From: Microbacterium sp. 1.5R
Lineage (GTDB): Bacteria > Actinomycetota > Actinomycetes > Actinomycetales > Microbacteriaceae
Assembly (NCBI RefSeq): GCF_001889265.1
Contig: NZ_CP018151.1
Coordinates: forward strand, 3,224,001-3,288,000
Direction: 5' to 3'
Length of the DNA stretch: 64,000 bases
The notes below the pieces were generated by a model. That model ran no database searches. It had not been told where the DNA came from and saw only the letters and a program-made list of their open reading frames with translations. The translations under genes were made by a program, and so were the position numbers. Below are positions 1-8,978 of the stretch, piece after piece. Position 1 is the first letter of the stretch, and each line of letters starts with the position of its first letter.

Positions 1-2
1 CG

Positions 3-539
3 ACGATCGTCTTCCAGAACACGACAGACCTCGGCCATCGCTCCGCGGCTGTGGTCACCGGTACCGTGCATCGCTGGCTCGCGGGAGACAAGGTCACCAC
101 CGCCACCGGAACCCCCGTCGGCGCAGCACTCCTCGCCGAAGTCGAGGTCATCGAGGTCACTGAGAACGGCGGGTCACCGCTTCAACCGGGAGACATCGTC
201 TACATTCCCGTGACCTCTCCATCACTGGATCCTCAGGAGGTCGCAGATGCGTTGCCTCGCGACCTCGACGTGGTGGCGTATCTCGACGATGCGTTGACGG
301 ACGAAGAGCTCCAGATATCCGAGGAATATCGAGTCGAGCCAGGCGACGCTGAGGCGGCGGGCAAACCCCGATGGCCCCTCCTGAGCCCTCAAGGATTCAT
401 CGTCACGAACCCGTCCGACCCTGGCGAACAGCTTTGGCCCTTTCTGGGAGCGCGGGCAGCGGGGAAACTCACCGACGTTCTTCCTGGAGGACGGTTGGAT
501 GGTCTGACGGAGGAGCAACGTAAGCTCGTCATCGGCTGA
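3..539 (+). CDS. Unrecognised protein, 5' end outside the window
   Basis: The reading frame is open from base 3, and residues read through the first possible start (GTG at 51) without a break, so the gene very likely begins upstream of the window; 178 residues are visible. The visible part is acidic, has no membrane segment and no motif I recognise; an N-terminal beta-rich piece (TVHRWLAGDKV, then a 'PGDIVYIPV' stretch near residue 63) is followed by a region rich in Asp and Glu. If the true start were the GTG at 51 the protein would be 162 residues, but no good ribosome binding site precedes it. It converges on the LacI gene at 588-1610. Function unknown. Confidence 0.6.
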   Translation, partial: TIVFQNTTDLGHRSAAVVTGTVHRWLAGDKVTTATGTPVGAALLAEVEVIEVTENGGSPLQPGDIVYIPVTSPSLDPQEVADALPRDLDVVAYLDDALTDEELQISEEYRVEPGDAEAAGKPRWPLLSPQGFIVTNPSDPGEQLWPFLGARAAGKLTDVLPGGRLDGLTEEQRKLVIG

Positions 540-587
540 TAGACGGCGCGACGACGCCTGGCCTGACTCCGGCGCGCGCAGCGCCCC

Positions 588-1610
588 TCAGCGCCGGGCG
601 ATGGTCGATCCGCGGATCACGAGCCGCACCGGCAGGTGGTGCGCGCCTTCGCCGATGTCGATGCCGTCGATCGCATCGAACACCCGCAGCGCCGCCTGAC
701 GACCGAGCTGCTGCAGGTTCGCGTCGATGCTGGTGAGCTCGGGCCGGGCGTTGGTCGCGAGCACTTCCCAGTTGTCGTAGCCGATCACCGCGAGGTCGTC
801 CGGCACGGTGCGGCCGAGATCGCGGGCCGAGTCGAGCACACCGCGAGCGATCTGGTCGGATCCGCAGAACACGGCGTCGATGTCCGGATGCCGCTGCAGC
901 AGCATCGCCGCGGCATCCCGACCCCAGTGCTCGGTCCACTCCGAGAACATGGGCTCGCCCACGAGTTCGAGCCCCGCCTCGCCGAGTGCCGCTCTGGCGC
1001 CGGCGAGGCGGTCTTGGGCTGCGGCATAGGTCGGGTCGCCCGAGATGTGCGCGATGCGCCGACGTCCGCAGGCCAACAGGTGCTCGATCGCGAGACGCCC
1101 GCCCGCGTAGTTGTCGGGGGTCAATGAGAGGTCGCGCGGGTCATCCGAGGGGGCGTACGCGTAGACCACGGGCACGGGGATCTCCTGCCCGAGCGAGGGG
1201 CGCGGATCCGTCTGACGGCCGACGACGATGATGCCGTCGACCCTGCGGCTCAGCAGCTCCTTCAGGTGGTGCTGCTCACGGATCGCGTCACCTCGCGCAT
1301 CGCACAGGAAGACGTTGATGCGACCTGCGCCGAACGCATCCTCCGCGCCCATGAGGATCGGCAGCATGAAGCGGCCCTCGAGGTCGCTGGTGAGAAGGCC
1401 GACCGTGCCGGTGCGCCCGGCGAGGAGTCCTCGCGCCATGGCATTGGGGGTGAAGGACAGCTCCTCGGCGATCGCGCGCACCTTGGCGCGGGTGGCGACC
1501 GATACGTCGCCCCGATCGTTCAGCGCCTTGGATGCGGTCGAGATCGAGACTCCGGCGCGCGCGGCGACGTCACTGAGGGTCGCAGCTCGTGCTCCAGTCG
1601 TATCCGTCAT
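588..1610 (-). CDS. LacI family transcriptional regulator of the adjacent arabinofuranoside operon
   Basis: 340 residues, the usual LacI-family length. The N-terminal helix-turn-helix is at residues 12-31 (LSDVAARAGVSISTASKALN), followed by the hinge and a periplasmic-binding-protein-like sugar sensor domain with the usual late motifs (VFCGSDQIARGVL, PDDLAVIGYDN). ATG start preceded by AAGGAG in the minus direction. It diverges from the sugar ABC and GH127 operon starting at 1803; two TTCGAA-centred palindromes lie in the shared intergenic region just past the -10 box of that operon. From family knowledge it is expected to repress that operon and release on binding an arabinose-containing sugar; the effector is inference. 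Confidence 0.9.
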   Translation of the reverse strand: MTDTTGARAATLSDVAARAGVSISTASKALNDRGDVSVATRAKVRAIAEELSFTPNAMARGLLAGRTGTVGLLTSDLEGRFMLPILMGAEDAFGAGRINVFLCDARGDAIREQHHLKELLSRRVDGIIVVGRQTDPRPSLGQEIPVPVVYAYAPSDDPRDLSLTPDNYAGGRLAIEHLLACGRRRIAHISGDPTYAAAQDRLAGARAALGEAGLELVGEPMFSEWTEHWGRDAAAMLLQRHPDIDAVFCGSDQIARGVLDSARDLGRTVPDDLAVIGYDNWEVLATNARPELTSIDANLQQLGRQAALRVFDAIDGIDIGEGAHHLPVRLVIRGSTIARR

Positions 1611-1647
1611 CCCACTCCTTCGTGCTGAAAGGTTATCGGAACGAGGG

Positions 1648-1677
1648 TTGACGCGCCCTCCGAAACCACGCTATACC
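1648..1677 (+). promoter_or_regulatory. Candidate promoter of the GH127 operon
   Basis: TTGACG at 1648-1653 and TATACC at 1672-1677, separated by 18 bases, oriented toward the substrate-binding protein gene at 1803. The match to the vegetative sigma consensus is good for this GC content. Confidence 0.55.
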
Positions 1678-1709
1678 TTTTCGAAAGGGTTTTCGTAACT
1701 TTCGAAGAA
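1676..1709. promoter_or_regulatory. Candidate LacI operator pair (TTCGAA palindromes)
   Basis: TTTCGAAA at 1679-1686 and TTTCGAAG at 1700-1707 are two palindromes with centres 21 bases apart, about two helical turns, directly downstream of the -10 box. The central CG dinucleotide is typical of LacI-family operators. Placement fits repression by the regulator at 588-1610. Confidence 0.6.
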
Positions 1710-1802
1710 CCTGATCTCCACCCTCATCTCCACTCCCGGCGCTGCACTGCCGAAGCGCCACACCGCACCCGCTCGAGGACGAGCCCAGAGGAGCCCCCGC
1801 CC

Positions 1803-3101
1803 ATGAACACCATTCGCACCCACGCCGCACGTCGGGCAGCAGCCGCCGTCATCGCGGCCGGCCTGCTCGTCGGCGGACTCGCCGCCTGCGCCCCCGCCGG
1901 CGATGACGCCGCCTCCGACGAGCCCATCCCCGCCGAAGGCACCGACGACGGCACGACCCTGACGCTGTGGACCCGCGCGCCGATCGAGCGCCAGGCCAAG
2001 CTGCTCGTCGACGCCTACAACGACAGCCACGAGAACCAGGTCGAGCTGACAGTCGTGCCCAACGACGACTACGTCGCGAAAGTCGGCGCCGCCGCAGGGT
2101 CGAGCGGCCTGCCCGACCTCTTCGCCGCCGACATCGTCTACGTGCCGAACTGGGCGCAGCAGGGCCTGTTCCAGGACATGTCCGAGCAGATCGACGCCCT
2201 CGACTTCAAGGACGAGATCAACCCCGGGCACCTGTCGGCCGGCACCGTCGACGGCGCCGAGTACGTGCTGCCGTTCGCCCTCGACCTCTCGATGCTGTTC
2301 TGGAACAAGGAGCTCTTCGCCGAGGCCGGCCTCGACCCCGAGAAGGCGCCCGCCACGCTCGAGGAGTTCGCCGAAGCGGCCATGGCCGTGCAGGCGCTGA
2401 ACAAGCCGGACACCTACGGCACCGCGACCGGCCTCAACTGCGGTGGATGCCTGGTCTTCACCTGGTTCCCCTCCATCTGGGCATCGGGCGACGAGGTCAT
2501 GAGCGACGACGGCACCGAGTCCCTGCTCGACGGCGACTCGGCTCAGGCCGTCTACGACACGTGGGCAGGCCTCGAAGAGGCGGGTGCGGTTCTCCCGAGC
2601 TCGACCGATGAGGCCGGCCCCACCTGGACCGCCGCGTTCAGCGAGGGCAAGGTCGGCGTGATGCCGTTCCCCGCGACGCTGCTCCCCTCGCTCGAGTTCG
2701 ACGCGGGAGTCGCCGGCATCCCCGGTGTCGACGGCGGCGCCTCGACGTTCGTCGGCGGCGACGGCATCGGCATCTCGAAGGACTCGAAGAAGGCCGCGCA
2801 GGCCTGGAACTTCCTCAACTGGATGATGTCCGAGGACGCCCAGGTCGAGGTGCTCGCGAAAGACGGCAACGCCGTCTCCCGCGGAGACCTGGCCGACAAC
2901 GAGTATGCGGCCGCCGATCCCCGACTGGTGACGATCAACGAGGTCGCAGCCCAGGGCGACACCCCGGTGGCCCTGAACTTCCAGCAGGCGTTCAACGCCC
3001 CGGGCAGCCCGTGGCTCACCCTGGTGCGCAACGCCGTGCTCAACGGCGACGACTCGGTGCCCGCCGACAACGAGGAGATCACGGCGATCCTGTCGCAGTG
3101 A
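1803..3101 (+). CDS. Sugar ABC transporter substrate-binding lipoprotein
   Basis: 432 residues, family 1 extracellular solute-binding protein (MalE/UgpB type). Signal peptide with a hydrophobic stretch at about residues 12-28 and lipobox LAAC giving Cys29 as the lipidated residue, followed by an acidic linker. It captures the sugar outside the membrane and hands it to the two permeases encoded next (3172 and 4083). No ATPase gene is in the operon, as is usual for this transporter class, which shares an MsmK-type ATPase encoded elsewhere. A GC-rich hairpin (3104-3136) separates it from the permease genes. Because a GH127 enzyme closes the operon, the likely cargo is an arabinofuranose-containing oligosaccharide (inference). 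Confidence 0.93.
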   Translation: MNTIRTHAARRAAAAVIAAGLLVGGLAACAPAGDDAASDEPIPAEGTDDGTTLTLWTRAPIERQAKLLVDAYNDSHENQVELTVVPNDDYVAKVGAAAGSSGLPDLFAADIVYVPNWAQQGLFQDMSEQIDALDFKDEINPGHLSAGTVDGAEYVLPFALDLSMLFWNKELFAEAGLDPEKAPATLEEFAEAAMAVQALNKPDTYGTATGLNCGGCLVFTWFPSIWASGDEVMSDDGTESLLDGDSAQAVYDTWAGLEEAGAVLPSSTDEAGPTWTAAFSEGKVGVMPFPATLLPSLEFDAGVAGIPGVDGGASTFVGGDGIGISKDSKKAAQAWNFLNWMMSEDAQVEVLAKDGNAVSRGDLADNEYAAADPRLVTINEVAAQGDTPVALNFQQAFNAPGSPWLTLVRNAVLNGDDSVPADNEEITAILSQ

Positions 3102-3103
3102 TC

Positions 3104-3136
3104 ATGCGGGGGCGGCGCGCCGCGTCGCCCCCGCAT
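3104..3136 (+). promoter_or_regulatory. Intra-operon hairpin after the binding-protein gene
   Basis: ATGCGGGGGCG (3104-3114) pairs perfectly with CGCCCCCGCAT (3126-3136). It lies in the gap between the binding-protein stop and the permease start and has no T-run. Such structures commonly protect the upstream mRNA or partly terminate, giving more binding protein than permease. Confidence 0.6.
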
Positions 3137-3171
3137 CCCCCCTCGTCAGTCCCCCATCGAAAGAGAACGTG

Positions 3172-4077
3172 ATGACCCAGGCCACACTCCCGCTGCATCG
3201 CCGCAGACGGCGCACCGCCTTCGGCGGCCCGGTGCAGGGCTGGCTGTACGCGGCCCCCACGGCGATCTTCGTCGCCCTGCTGTTCATCGTGCCGCTGGTG
3301 CTGGTGCTGCAGATGTCGGCCTCGGACTGGCCCCTGCTGAGCGGCAACCAGGGAATCAACTTCCCGGAGAACTATGCGGATGCCGTCACGCACCGCCTCT
3401 TCTGGGATTCGATCCGCTTCACCCTGCTCTACACCGTCATCACGACCGTGATCCTGATCGGACTCGGGCTCGGCCTGGCCCTGCTCGTGCAGGAGTCCAC
3501 CCGCTGGAAGGGGTTCCTGCGCACGGCCTTCCTGATCCCCAGCGCGCTCGGCCTGGCATCCGCGTCACTGCTCTTCTACGTGCTGTACTCCCCCATCGCC
3601 GGCCCGTTCGCGAACCTCATGAAGTCGTGGGGCATCACGTTCCTCGGCACGCCGGAGGGCGCACTGTGGTCGACCATCTTCCTGATCGTCTGGCGATACG
3701 CGGGCTTCTACATGCTGCTGATGCTGGTGGGCCTGCAGGGAATCCCGGATGACGTCTACGAAGCCGCCCGCATCGACGGCGCGAACCGCTGGCAGACCTT
3801 CCGCGACATCACCGTGCCGCTGCTCAAGCCGACCTTCGCGCTCACGACAGTGATGTGCGTGACCGGGTCGCTGCTCGCGTTCGAGCAGTTCTACATCCTC
3901 ACCAAGGGCGGCCCCGACAACAGCACCATGACCGTCGTGCAGCTCATCTACAACGTCGCATTCCAGGGGCAGAACAGCCTCGGCATCGCCGGCGCCCTCT
4001 CGGTGATCGTGCTGCTCGCACTCATCGTCATCAACGTCTTCCAACTGCGCGCGTTCCGCCGCACGGATGAGAGCTGA
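3172..4077 (+). CDS. Sugar ABC transporter permease (MalF type)
   Basis: 301 residues with about six membrane segments; the first begins near residue 23. The EAA loop that contacts the ATPase is seen as DVYEAARIDGANRWQTFRDITVPLL about residues 191-215. A GTG three bases upstream (3169) is an alternative start; the ATG at 3172 is preferred, preceded by AAAGAGA. Forms the membrane channel together with the next gene, five bases downstream. Confidence 0.92.
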   Translation: MTQATLPLHRRRRRTAFGGPVQGWLYAAPTAIFVALLFIVPLVLVLQMSASDWPLLSGNQGINFPENYADAVTHRLFWDSIRFTLLYTVITTVILIGLGLGLALLVQESTRWKGFLRTAFLIPSALGLASASLLFYVLYSPIAGPFANLMKSWGITFLGTPEGALWSTIFLIVWRYAGFYMLLMLVGLQGIPDDVYEAARIDGANRWQTFRDITVPLLKPTFALTTVMCVTGSLLAFEQFYILTKGGPDNSTMTVVQLIYNVAFQGQNSLGIAGALSVIVLLALIVINVFQLRAFRRTDES

Positions 4078-4082
4078 GAATC

Positions 4083-4973
4083 ATGTCCCAGACGCTGACG
4101 CGCACGATCGTCGCTCCGAACCATCAGCCGACCCCGCCGCGCTATCGCTCGAAGGCCGCTCGCGTCGTCCTCGGCATCCCGTACTGGGTGTTCACGACCG
4201 CGCTGGCCGTGATCTTCCTCTATCCGCTCATCTGGACCGGCGTCTCGTCGGTCAGCCCGATGGCCGGCACCAGCCAGACCGACGGCTGGGGCTTCGGCAA
4301 CTACGCGGCCCTCGGCGAATACCAGGCCGGCATCTGGGTGTATCTGGGCAACTCGCTCTTCGTCTCGGTGCTCACCGTCGCGCTCACCCTGTTCATCTCG
4401 CTGCTGGGCGGATACGCGTTCGCGCGCTTCTCGTTCCCCGGCAAGAACGCACTGTTCCTCCTCACCCTCGCCATCCTGATGGTGCCGTATGCGACCCTGC
4501 TCATTCCGCTCTACGTGATCCTCAATGCGGTCGGCCTGCAGAACTCGCTGGTCGGCGTCGCGCTGGTGATCACGATGTTCCAGCTGCCGTTCTCGATGTT
4601 CATGATGCGCATCTCGTTCGAGTCGATCCCGCGGGAGATGGACGAGGCGGCGATGGTCGACGGATGCTCGAGCTGGGGCGCCCTGTGGCGGGTGCTGCTC
4701 CCCGCCGTCAAGCCCGGGCTCGTGACCGTCGGGCTGTTCGCGTTCCTCACCGCCTGGAACGACTTCATGGCACCGCTGATCCTCATCAACGACACCAACC
4801 GCATGACGCTGCCGCTCGCGGTGGCGAACCTCCGCGGACAGGTGCAGGGCGTCGTCGACTACGGCGCGACCGAGGCGGGAGTCGTCGTGCTGGCGCTCCC
4901 CTGCATCCTTCTCTTCCTGATCCTGCAACGACACTACGTGCGCGGCTTCATGTCCGGCGCCTTCAAGGGATGA
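4083..4973 (+). CDS. Sugar ABC transporter permease (MalG type)
   Basis: 296 residues, six predicted membrane segments, with the EAA motif REMDEAAMVDGCSSWGAL about residues 182-199. MalG-type partner of the preceding permease. Its stop codon overlaps the ATG of the GH127 gene in an ATGA arrangement, so the glycosidase is translationally coupled to the transporter. This coupling argues that the imported sugar is the substrate of the intracellular glycosidase. Confidence 0.92.
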   Translation: MSQTLTRTIVAPNHQPTPPRYRSKAARVVLGIPYWVFTTALAVIFLYPLIWTGVSSVSPMAGTSQTDGWGFGNYAALGEYQAGIWVYLGNSLFVSVLTVALTLFISLLGGYAFARFSFPGKNALFLLTLAILMVPYATLLIPLYVILNAVGLQNSLVGVALVITMFQLPFSMFMMRISFESIPREMDEAAMVDGCSSWGALWRVLLPAVKPGLVTVGLFAFLTAWNDFMAPLILINDTNRMTLPLAVANLRGQVQGVVDYGATEAGVVVLALPCILLFLILQRHYVRGFMSGAFKG

Positions 4974-6838
4974 CCATGTTCGACACCACTGCACCGGCCG
5001 CCCCGGTGGTTCCCACGCACGGGCGTCTGCGCCCGCTCGGCCTCGACGAGGTGCGCATCACCGGAGGGTTCTGGGCCGACCGCCAGGCCGTCAACGGCAC
5101 TGCCACTCTCAGCCACATCGAGTCGCGACTCGAGTCCGAGGGATGGCTGCCCAACTTCGACCTCGCCGCCGCCGGCACGCTGCCGGACGGGCGTCGGGGA
5201 CGGGAGTTCGCCGACTCCGAGATCTACAAGTACCTCGAGGCGCTCGCGTGGGAGATCGGGCGGACGGATGCCGCAGCCGACAGCGACCTCGAGCAGCGAT
5301 TCCGCCGGGTCGTCGACCGGGTCGCCGCCGCGCAGGAGCCCGACGGGTACCTCAACACGATGTTCGGCCGCGAGGGCCAGGACGAACGCTGGTCTGCGCT
5401 GCAGTGGGGGCACGAGCTGTACTGCCTCGGGCACCTGTTCCAGGCGGCCGTCGCCCGGGTGCGCACGAGACCGGATGCCGACGACGGTCTGATCGACATC
5501 GCTCGGCGCGCCGCGGATCTCGTCTGCCGCGAGTTCGGCGTCGACGGCCGGGACGCGATCTGCGGGCATGCCGAGGTCGAGGCGGGGCTTGCCGAGCTCG
5601 GCCGAGCGCTCGGCGAGCAGCGTTACATCGATCAGGCCGCGCTGTTCGTCGAGCGGCACGGTCGCGGGTCGCTCGGCGAGATCGAGTGGGGGCGCAGCTA
5701 CTTCCAGGACGACGTGTCGGTGCGCGACGCCGAGGCTCTTCGCGGGCACTCCGTGCGGGCGAACTACCTCTCCTCCGCTGCGGCCGACGTCGCCGCCGAG
5801 CTCTCCGACGACTCGCTGCTCGACGCCCTGCGGTCGCAGTGGGATCGCACGGTCGAACGCCGCACCTATGTGACGGGGGGCCAGGGGTCGCACCATCAGG
5901 ACGAGGCCTTCGGCGACGACTGGGAGCTGCCGCCGGATCGCGCCTACTCCGAGACCTGCGCCGGCATCGGGTCGATCATGTTCTCGTGGCGGCTGCTGCT
6001 CGCGACCGGTGAGGCGCAGTACGCCGACCTGATCGAGCGGACCCTGTTCAACGTCGTCGCGACCTCGCCCGGTGACGACGGGCGCTCGTTCTTCTACGCC
6101 AACACCCTGCATCAGCGCACGCCGGGGATCCCGGCGGATCCGGATGCCACGTCGCCGCGCGCCTCGTCATCGCTGCGCGCGCCGTGGTTCGAGGTATCGT
6201 GCTGCCCGCCGAATGTGGCGCGCACGTTCGCGAGCCTCGCCGCGTATGTCGCCACGGCCGATGATGACGGCGTGCAGCTGCATCAGTACGCACCGTCGAC
6301 CGTGCGCACGACACTGCCGGACGGCCGGATCGTCGCGTTCGATGTCTCGACGGGCTACCCGGCGAAGGGCGATGTTCGCGTCACGATCACCGAGGATGCC
6401 GAGTTCACACTGACGCTTCGCGTGCCGTCGTGGGCGTCAGGAGCGACGGTGCGTGTGCACAGCGGGAATGAGGTCACGGAGCTGCCTGCACCTCCGGGTG
6501 CGGTCGAAGTCGCTCGTGCGTTCCGCGTCGGCGACATCGTCGAACTGAACCTGCCGATCGTGGCGAGGACCACGTCACCGCATCCGATGGTGGATGCCGT
6601 GCGCGGCAGCGTCGCGATCGAACGCGGCCCCGAGGTGCTGGCACTCGAGTCGATCGACCTCGGTGGCGACATCGGCGACGCGGTCGCGGCCGGGGAGCCC
6701 GTCGAGCGCGACGGTCACGTGGTGCTGCCGGTGCGCCACCGCTCGACCGGCGAGACGGTTGACGCCCCCTTGATCGCCTATCACGACTGGGCGCGGCGCG
6801 GTCCGTCGACCATGCGGGTCTGGATTCCGACGGTGTGA
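4970..6838 (+). CDS. GH127 beta-L-arabinofuranosidase (DUF1680)
   Basis: 622 residues, cytoplasmic (no signal peptide), close to the about 650 residues of the characterised Bifidobacterium enzyme HypBA1. The family's catalytic and zinc-binding residues are visible: Glu312 (DEAFG), Glu328 and Cys330 (YSETCA), Cys411 and Cys412 (SCCPPN). The 16-residue gap between the two glutamates and the Glu-X-Cys spacing are the same as in HypBA1. It removes terminal beta-L-arabinofuranose, as found on hydroxyproline-rich plant glycoproteins. Start: ATG at 4970 overlaps the permease stop; an in-frame ATG at 4976 is possible. It ends one base before the convergent cassette at 6840. Confidence 0.9.
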   Translation: MTMFDTTAPAAPVVPTHGRLRPLGLDEVRITGGFWADRQAVNGTATLSHIESRLESEGWLPNFDLAAAGTLPDGRRGREFADSEIYKYLEALAWEIGRTDAAADSDLEQRFRRVVDRVAAAQEPDGYLNTMFGREGQDERWSALQWGHELYCLGHLFQAAVARVRTRPDADDGLIDIARRAADLVCREFGVDGRDAICGHAEVEAGLAELGRALGEQRYIDQAALFVERHGRGSLGEIEWGRSYFQDDVSVRDAEALRGHSVRANYLSSAAADVAAELSDDSLLDALRSQWDRTVERRTYVTGGQGSHHQDEAFGDDWELPPDRAYSETCAGIGSIMFSWRLLLATGEAQYADLIERTLFNVVATSPGDDGRSFFYANTLHQRTPGIPADPDATSPRASSSLRAPWFEVSCCPPNVARTFASLAAYVATADDDGVQLHQYAPSTVRTTLPDGRIVAFDVSTGYPAKGDVRVTITEDAEFTLTLRVPSWASGATVRVHSGNEVTELPAPPGAVEVARAFRVGDIVELNLPIVARTTSPHPMVDAVRGSVAIERGPEVLALESIDLGGDIGDAVAAGEPVERDGHVVLPVRHRSTGETVDAPLIAYHDWARRGPSTMRVWIPTV

Positions 6839-6839
6839 G

Positions 6840-7124
6840 TCAGCTCCAAAGGTCGGCGACGTGAGCCTCGGCCTCGCGAGTGCGTGCTTGCGCGCGGGCG
6901 GCCGCGGTGGCGGCGCTGGTGAGAGCGGTCTGCATGCCGTCGGCACACTCGTTCCATTCGCGGTGAGCGCGGGAGTAGGCATCTTGGGCGGCCCCGGTCC
7001 ACAGGTGCCTCAGCCCGGTTGCTTCGGCGTCCAGGTCGTCGAGGAGCGCTCGGATATGCTGCGCGGTGTCGGCCAACGTCGCGATCGACTGGGCGAGCGG
7101 TTCGTGCTCGACACGGATGCGCAT
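6840..7124 (-). CDS. WXG100-like small protein of a type VII secretion toxin cassette
   Basis: 94 residues, alanine-rich and helical, with a central Trp-Thr-Gly (Trp42, Gly44; LWTGAAQDAY) between two predicted helices: the size and W-x-G turn of the WXG100/ESX family. Such proteins are exported by type VII secretion or act as partners that target LXG-type toxins to the secretion machine. Its ATG overlaps the stop of the preceding gene (TGATG), and it is the last of four overlapping or tightly spaced minus-strand genes. No secretion ATPase (EccC/EssC) lies in this window. Assignment rests on length, helical pattern and context. Confidence 0.7.
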   Translation of the reverse strand: MRIRVEHEPLAQSIATLADTAQHIRALLDDLDAEATGLRHLWTGAAQDAYSRAHREWNECADGMQTALTSAATAAARAQARTREAEAHVADLWS

Positions 7125-7627
7125 CAGCTGTCGCCCTCTTCGGTGCCGGGTTTCGGCCAGCTCAGGTGCAGATCGCGGAGCTCGTAGGGCTGAGACACGT
7201 CGTCGGTGAGGAAGTACGTGTAGAAGACGACCGCCGCCTCGTCGGCGGTGAAGACCTCGTGCGGGTAGACCGTGGTGCGGTGGCGACCGTCGTCGTAGTG
7301 GATCACCTCGGTGGGCTCGCCTGTGCGGTCGCCGCCGGGCTTGCCGATCGCGTACTGGCGGGGAGTGCCGTCGGCGTCGATGCGGCGCACCTCCAGCGCC
7401 AGCGCCTCAGCGGTTCCCGCGCACTGCATGTACTCCTCACTGAACGGCAGATCTCGGAGAAGGTCGGCTCCTTCCGGCGCCCGCCACAGGCCCCACGCCC
7501 AGAACGATGACCCATTCATCCGGCTCAACGAGAATCGGATCTGATCCGGATACGGGCGGACACTATCGATCAACGCCATGCGACTGTAGCCGTTTCGCTG
7601 TGTGACGTGTGTGCGTGTGATGGCCAT
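7124..7627 (-). CDS. Putative immunity protein for the adjacent nuclease toxin
   Basis: 167 residues, soluble, acidic, no signal peptide. It sits directly downstream of the toxin gene, the standard place of an immunity gene, and the C-terminal half (EVFTADEAAVVFYTYFLTDD) has the look of Imm1-like proteins, but I cannot assign a family with certainty. The start at 7627 is chosen because GAGAAGAGAG precedes it at a good distance; an upstream GTG/ATG-type extension to 7675 would overlap the toxin end and lacks such a site. Expected role: bind and block the toxin's nuclease domain in the producing cell (inference from position). Confidence 0.6.
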   Translation of the reverse strand: MAITRTHVTQRNGYSRMALIDSVRPYPDQIRFSLSRMNGSSFWAWGLWRAPEGADLLRDLPFSEEYMQCAGTAEALALEVRRIDADGTPRQYAIGKPGGDRTGEPTEVIHYDDGRHRTTVYPHEVFTADEAAVVFYTYFLTDDVSQPYELRDLHLSWPKPGTEEGDS

Positions 7628-7664
7628 ACGGTGACTCTCTTCTCGGCGTTGGCGGCCGGCAGGT

Positions 7665-8978
7665 TCACGGAACATGTTTGAGGATCACATCCACGATCCG
7701 GATGGGCTGGCCGTTCAGCGTCGCGATCGCGGGCCGCTCGCGACTGACCATCGCGTCGAATCCCTCCTGCGCCGCATCACGGGACCCGGTACCGCCCTTC
7801 ACTTCGATCGCTGTCCAAGTCCCGTCGCCGTTACTGTAAAGGCCATCAAAGTATCGGTGTTGATCCGAAGCCATTCCAGGCCGGTGACGGTACCCCTCGA
7901 TCGTCGCACGCACCTTGTCGCGGATGACATCCGTTCCGACATCATCCGCGACTTCGTCGAGCCCGATCTTCTCGGTGTCGACCCAGGGTCTTTGCCCGTC
8001 TCCGTTCCAATGGCCCTTGATGTCCCGGCCCCCATACTCGGGATGCGGCGGCGGTCGTCGGGCGACGGAGGCCGCGTCGTCACCGGCCGCCTCATTCATC
8101 CAGCGAATGCCGGCGTGCCCGGCAGCCGCGACCCCGGCCCCGACGACCCCCGCGCCGGCCCACGCCAGGCCGCCGCCCGGGGCTGCGCCGACCCCGGTGA
8201 TCGCGAGGGCACCTCCGCCGCCGATCATCGTGCCGCCACCGACCACGAGCGCGACTCCGCCGAGGAGTTCGAGGAGGATGTCGGGGTGGTTGATGAGCGC
8301 GTTGCCCATCGAGGCGATGAAGTTCAGTTGCTCGATCGCCGGGTTGAGTACGGCGGTCTCGAACATGATCGAGCCGACCGCCCCGACGACTGCCCAGTTC
8401 GTCGCGGCTTCGGCCTGCTTCGGCGTCTGCAGGGGCGCGGCATCCGCCGCTACGTGGATGGCGTTGGCAGCGTCGACGGCGTAGCGATCCAGCACACCCC
8501 GTGCGTTCGTCAAGACGTCGACCGCCTGCGCGCGCAGGTCCGCGCCGCCGTCGACGAACGGGACGTCGAGTTCGACGTGTCGCAGGTGAAGGTCGCGTTC
8601 CAGCTCACGCACCTTCACCTGGTGCTCCTGGCGTGAAGCGATCGTCGCTGCTTCCGCCTGCTCCCACAGGTCGATGGCGCGTGCGGCTTCGTCCTGCGCC
8701 CATCGCAGAGCATCGCCATAGGCCGACAGAGCGGCGGCGCCACTCATCAAGTACTCGCCGCACCTCTGCCACGACGACCGCACGTATTCCGCCCGCTCGA
8801 GGTACTTCTCATACGGGTACCCCGTCCACGCGGAATCGACCTCGAGGCCCCGCAACCCGTCCCGAAGGGCAGTGGCGGCCTCGGACCGAGACCGCCACGC
8901 GGACGCGACCGTATGCGCTGCGGCATACGAGCCCGGTATCAGCGCGACCGGGTCGTTCGTCATCCCCAGCTCGGACAT
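7665..8978 (-). CDS. Type VII secreted polymorphic toxin with C-terminal PD-(D/E)xK nuclease domain
   Basis: 437 residues. Residues 1-200 are helical and LXG/WXG-like, with Trp51-Thr-Gly53 (AWTGYPYEKYL); residues about 230-290 are a glycine/alanine-rich, membrane-seeking stretch (VALVVGGGTMIGGGGALAITG); a polar linker follows; and the last 110 residues form a separate domain. There YFDGLYSNGD and TAIEVKGG supply Asp378, Glu392 and Lys394, the metal-binding D...ExK core of restriction-endonuclease-fold nucleases. A modular trafficking head plus nuclease tail is the classic layout of polymorphic toxins used between bacteria. Start overlaps the stop of the 8978-9268 gene by one base. Toxic activity is inferred from motifs. 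Confidence 0.75.
   Translation of the reverse strand: MSELGMTNDPVALIPGSYAAAHTVASAWRSRSEAATALRDGLRGLEVDSAWTGYPYEKYLERAEYVRSSWQRCGEYLMSGAAALSAYGDALRWAQDEAARAIDLWEQAEAATIASRQEHQVKVRELERDLHLRHVELDVPFVDGGADLRAQAVDVLTNARGVLDRYAVDAANAIHVAADAAPLQTPKQAEAATNWAVVGAVGSIMFETAVLNPAIEQLNFIASMGNALINHPDILLELLGGVALVVGGGTMIGGGGALAITGVGAAPGGGLAWAGAGVVGAGVAAAGHAGIRWMNEAAGDDAASVARRPPPHPEYGGRDIKGHWNGDGQRPWVDTEKIGLDEVADDVGTDVIRDKVRATIEGYRHRPGMASDQHRYFDGLYSNGDGTWTAIEVKGGTGSRDAAQEGFDAMVSRERPAIATLNGQPIRIVDVILKHVP

Noticed and set aside
529..939. Long open frames on the strand opposite or offset to the LacI gene
   Set aside because: Arg/Ala/His-rich translations typical of shadow frames in GC-rich DNA; no motif or ribosome site.
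4067..4969. Open frame upstream of the GH127 start, in frame with it, making a 923-residue product
   Set aside because: It runs through the MalG permease gene out of its frame; the translation is Arg/His-rich, and homology to GH127 begins at the ATG at 4970/4976.
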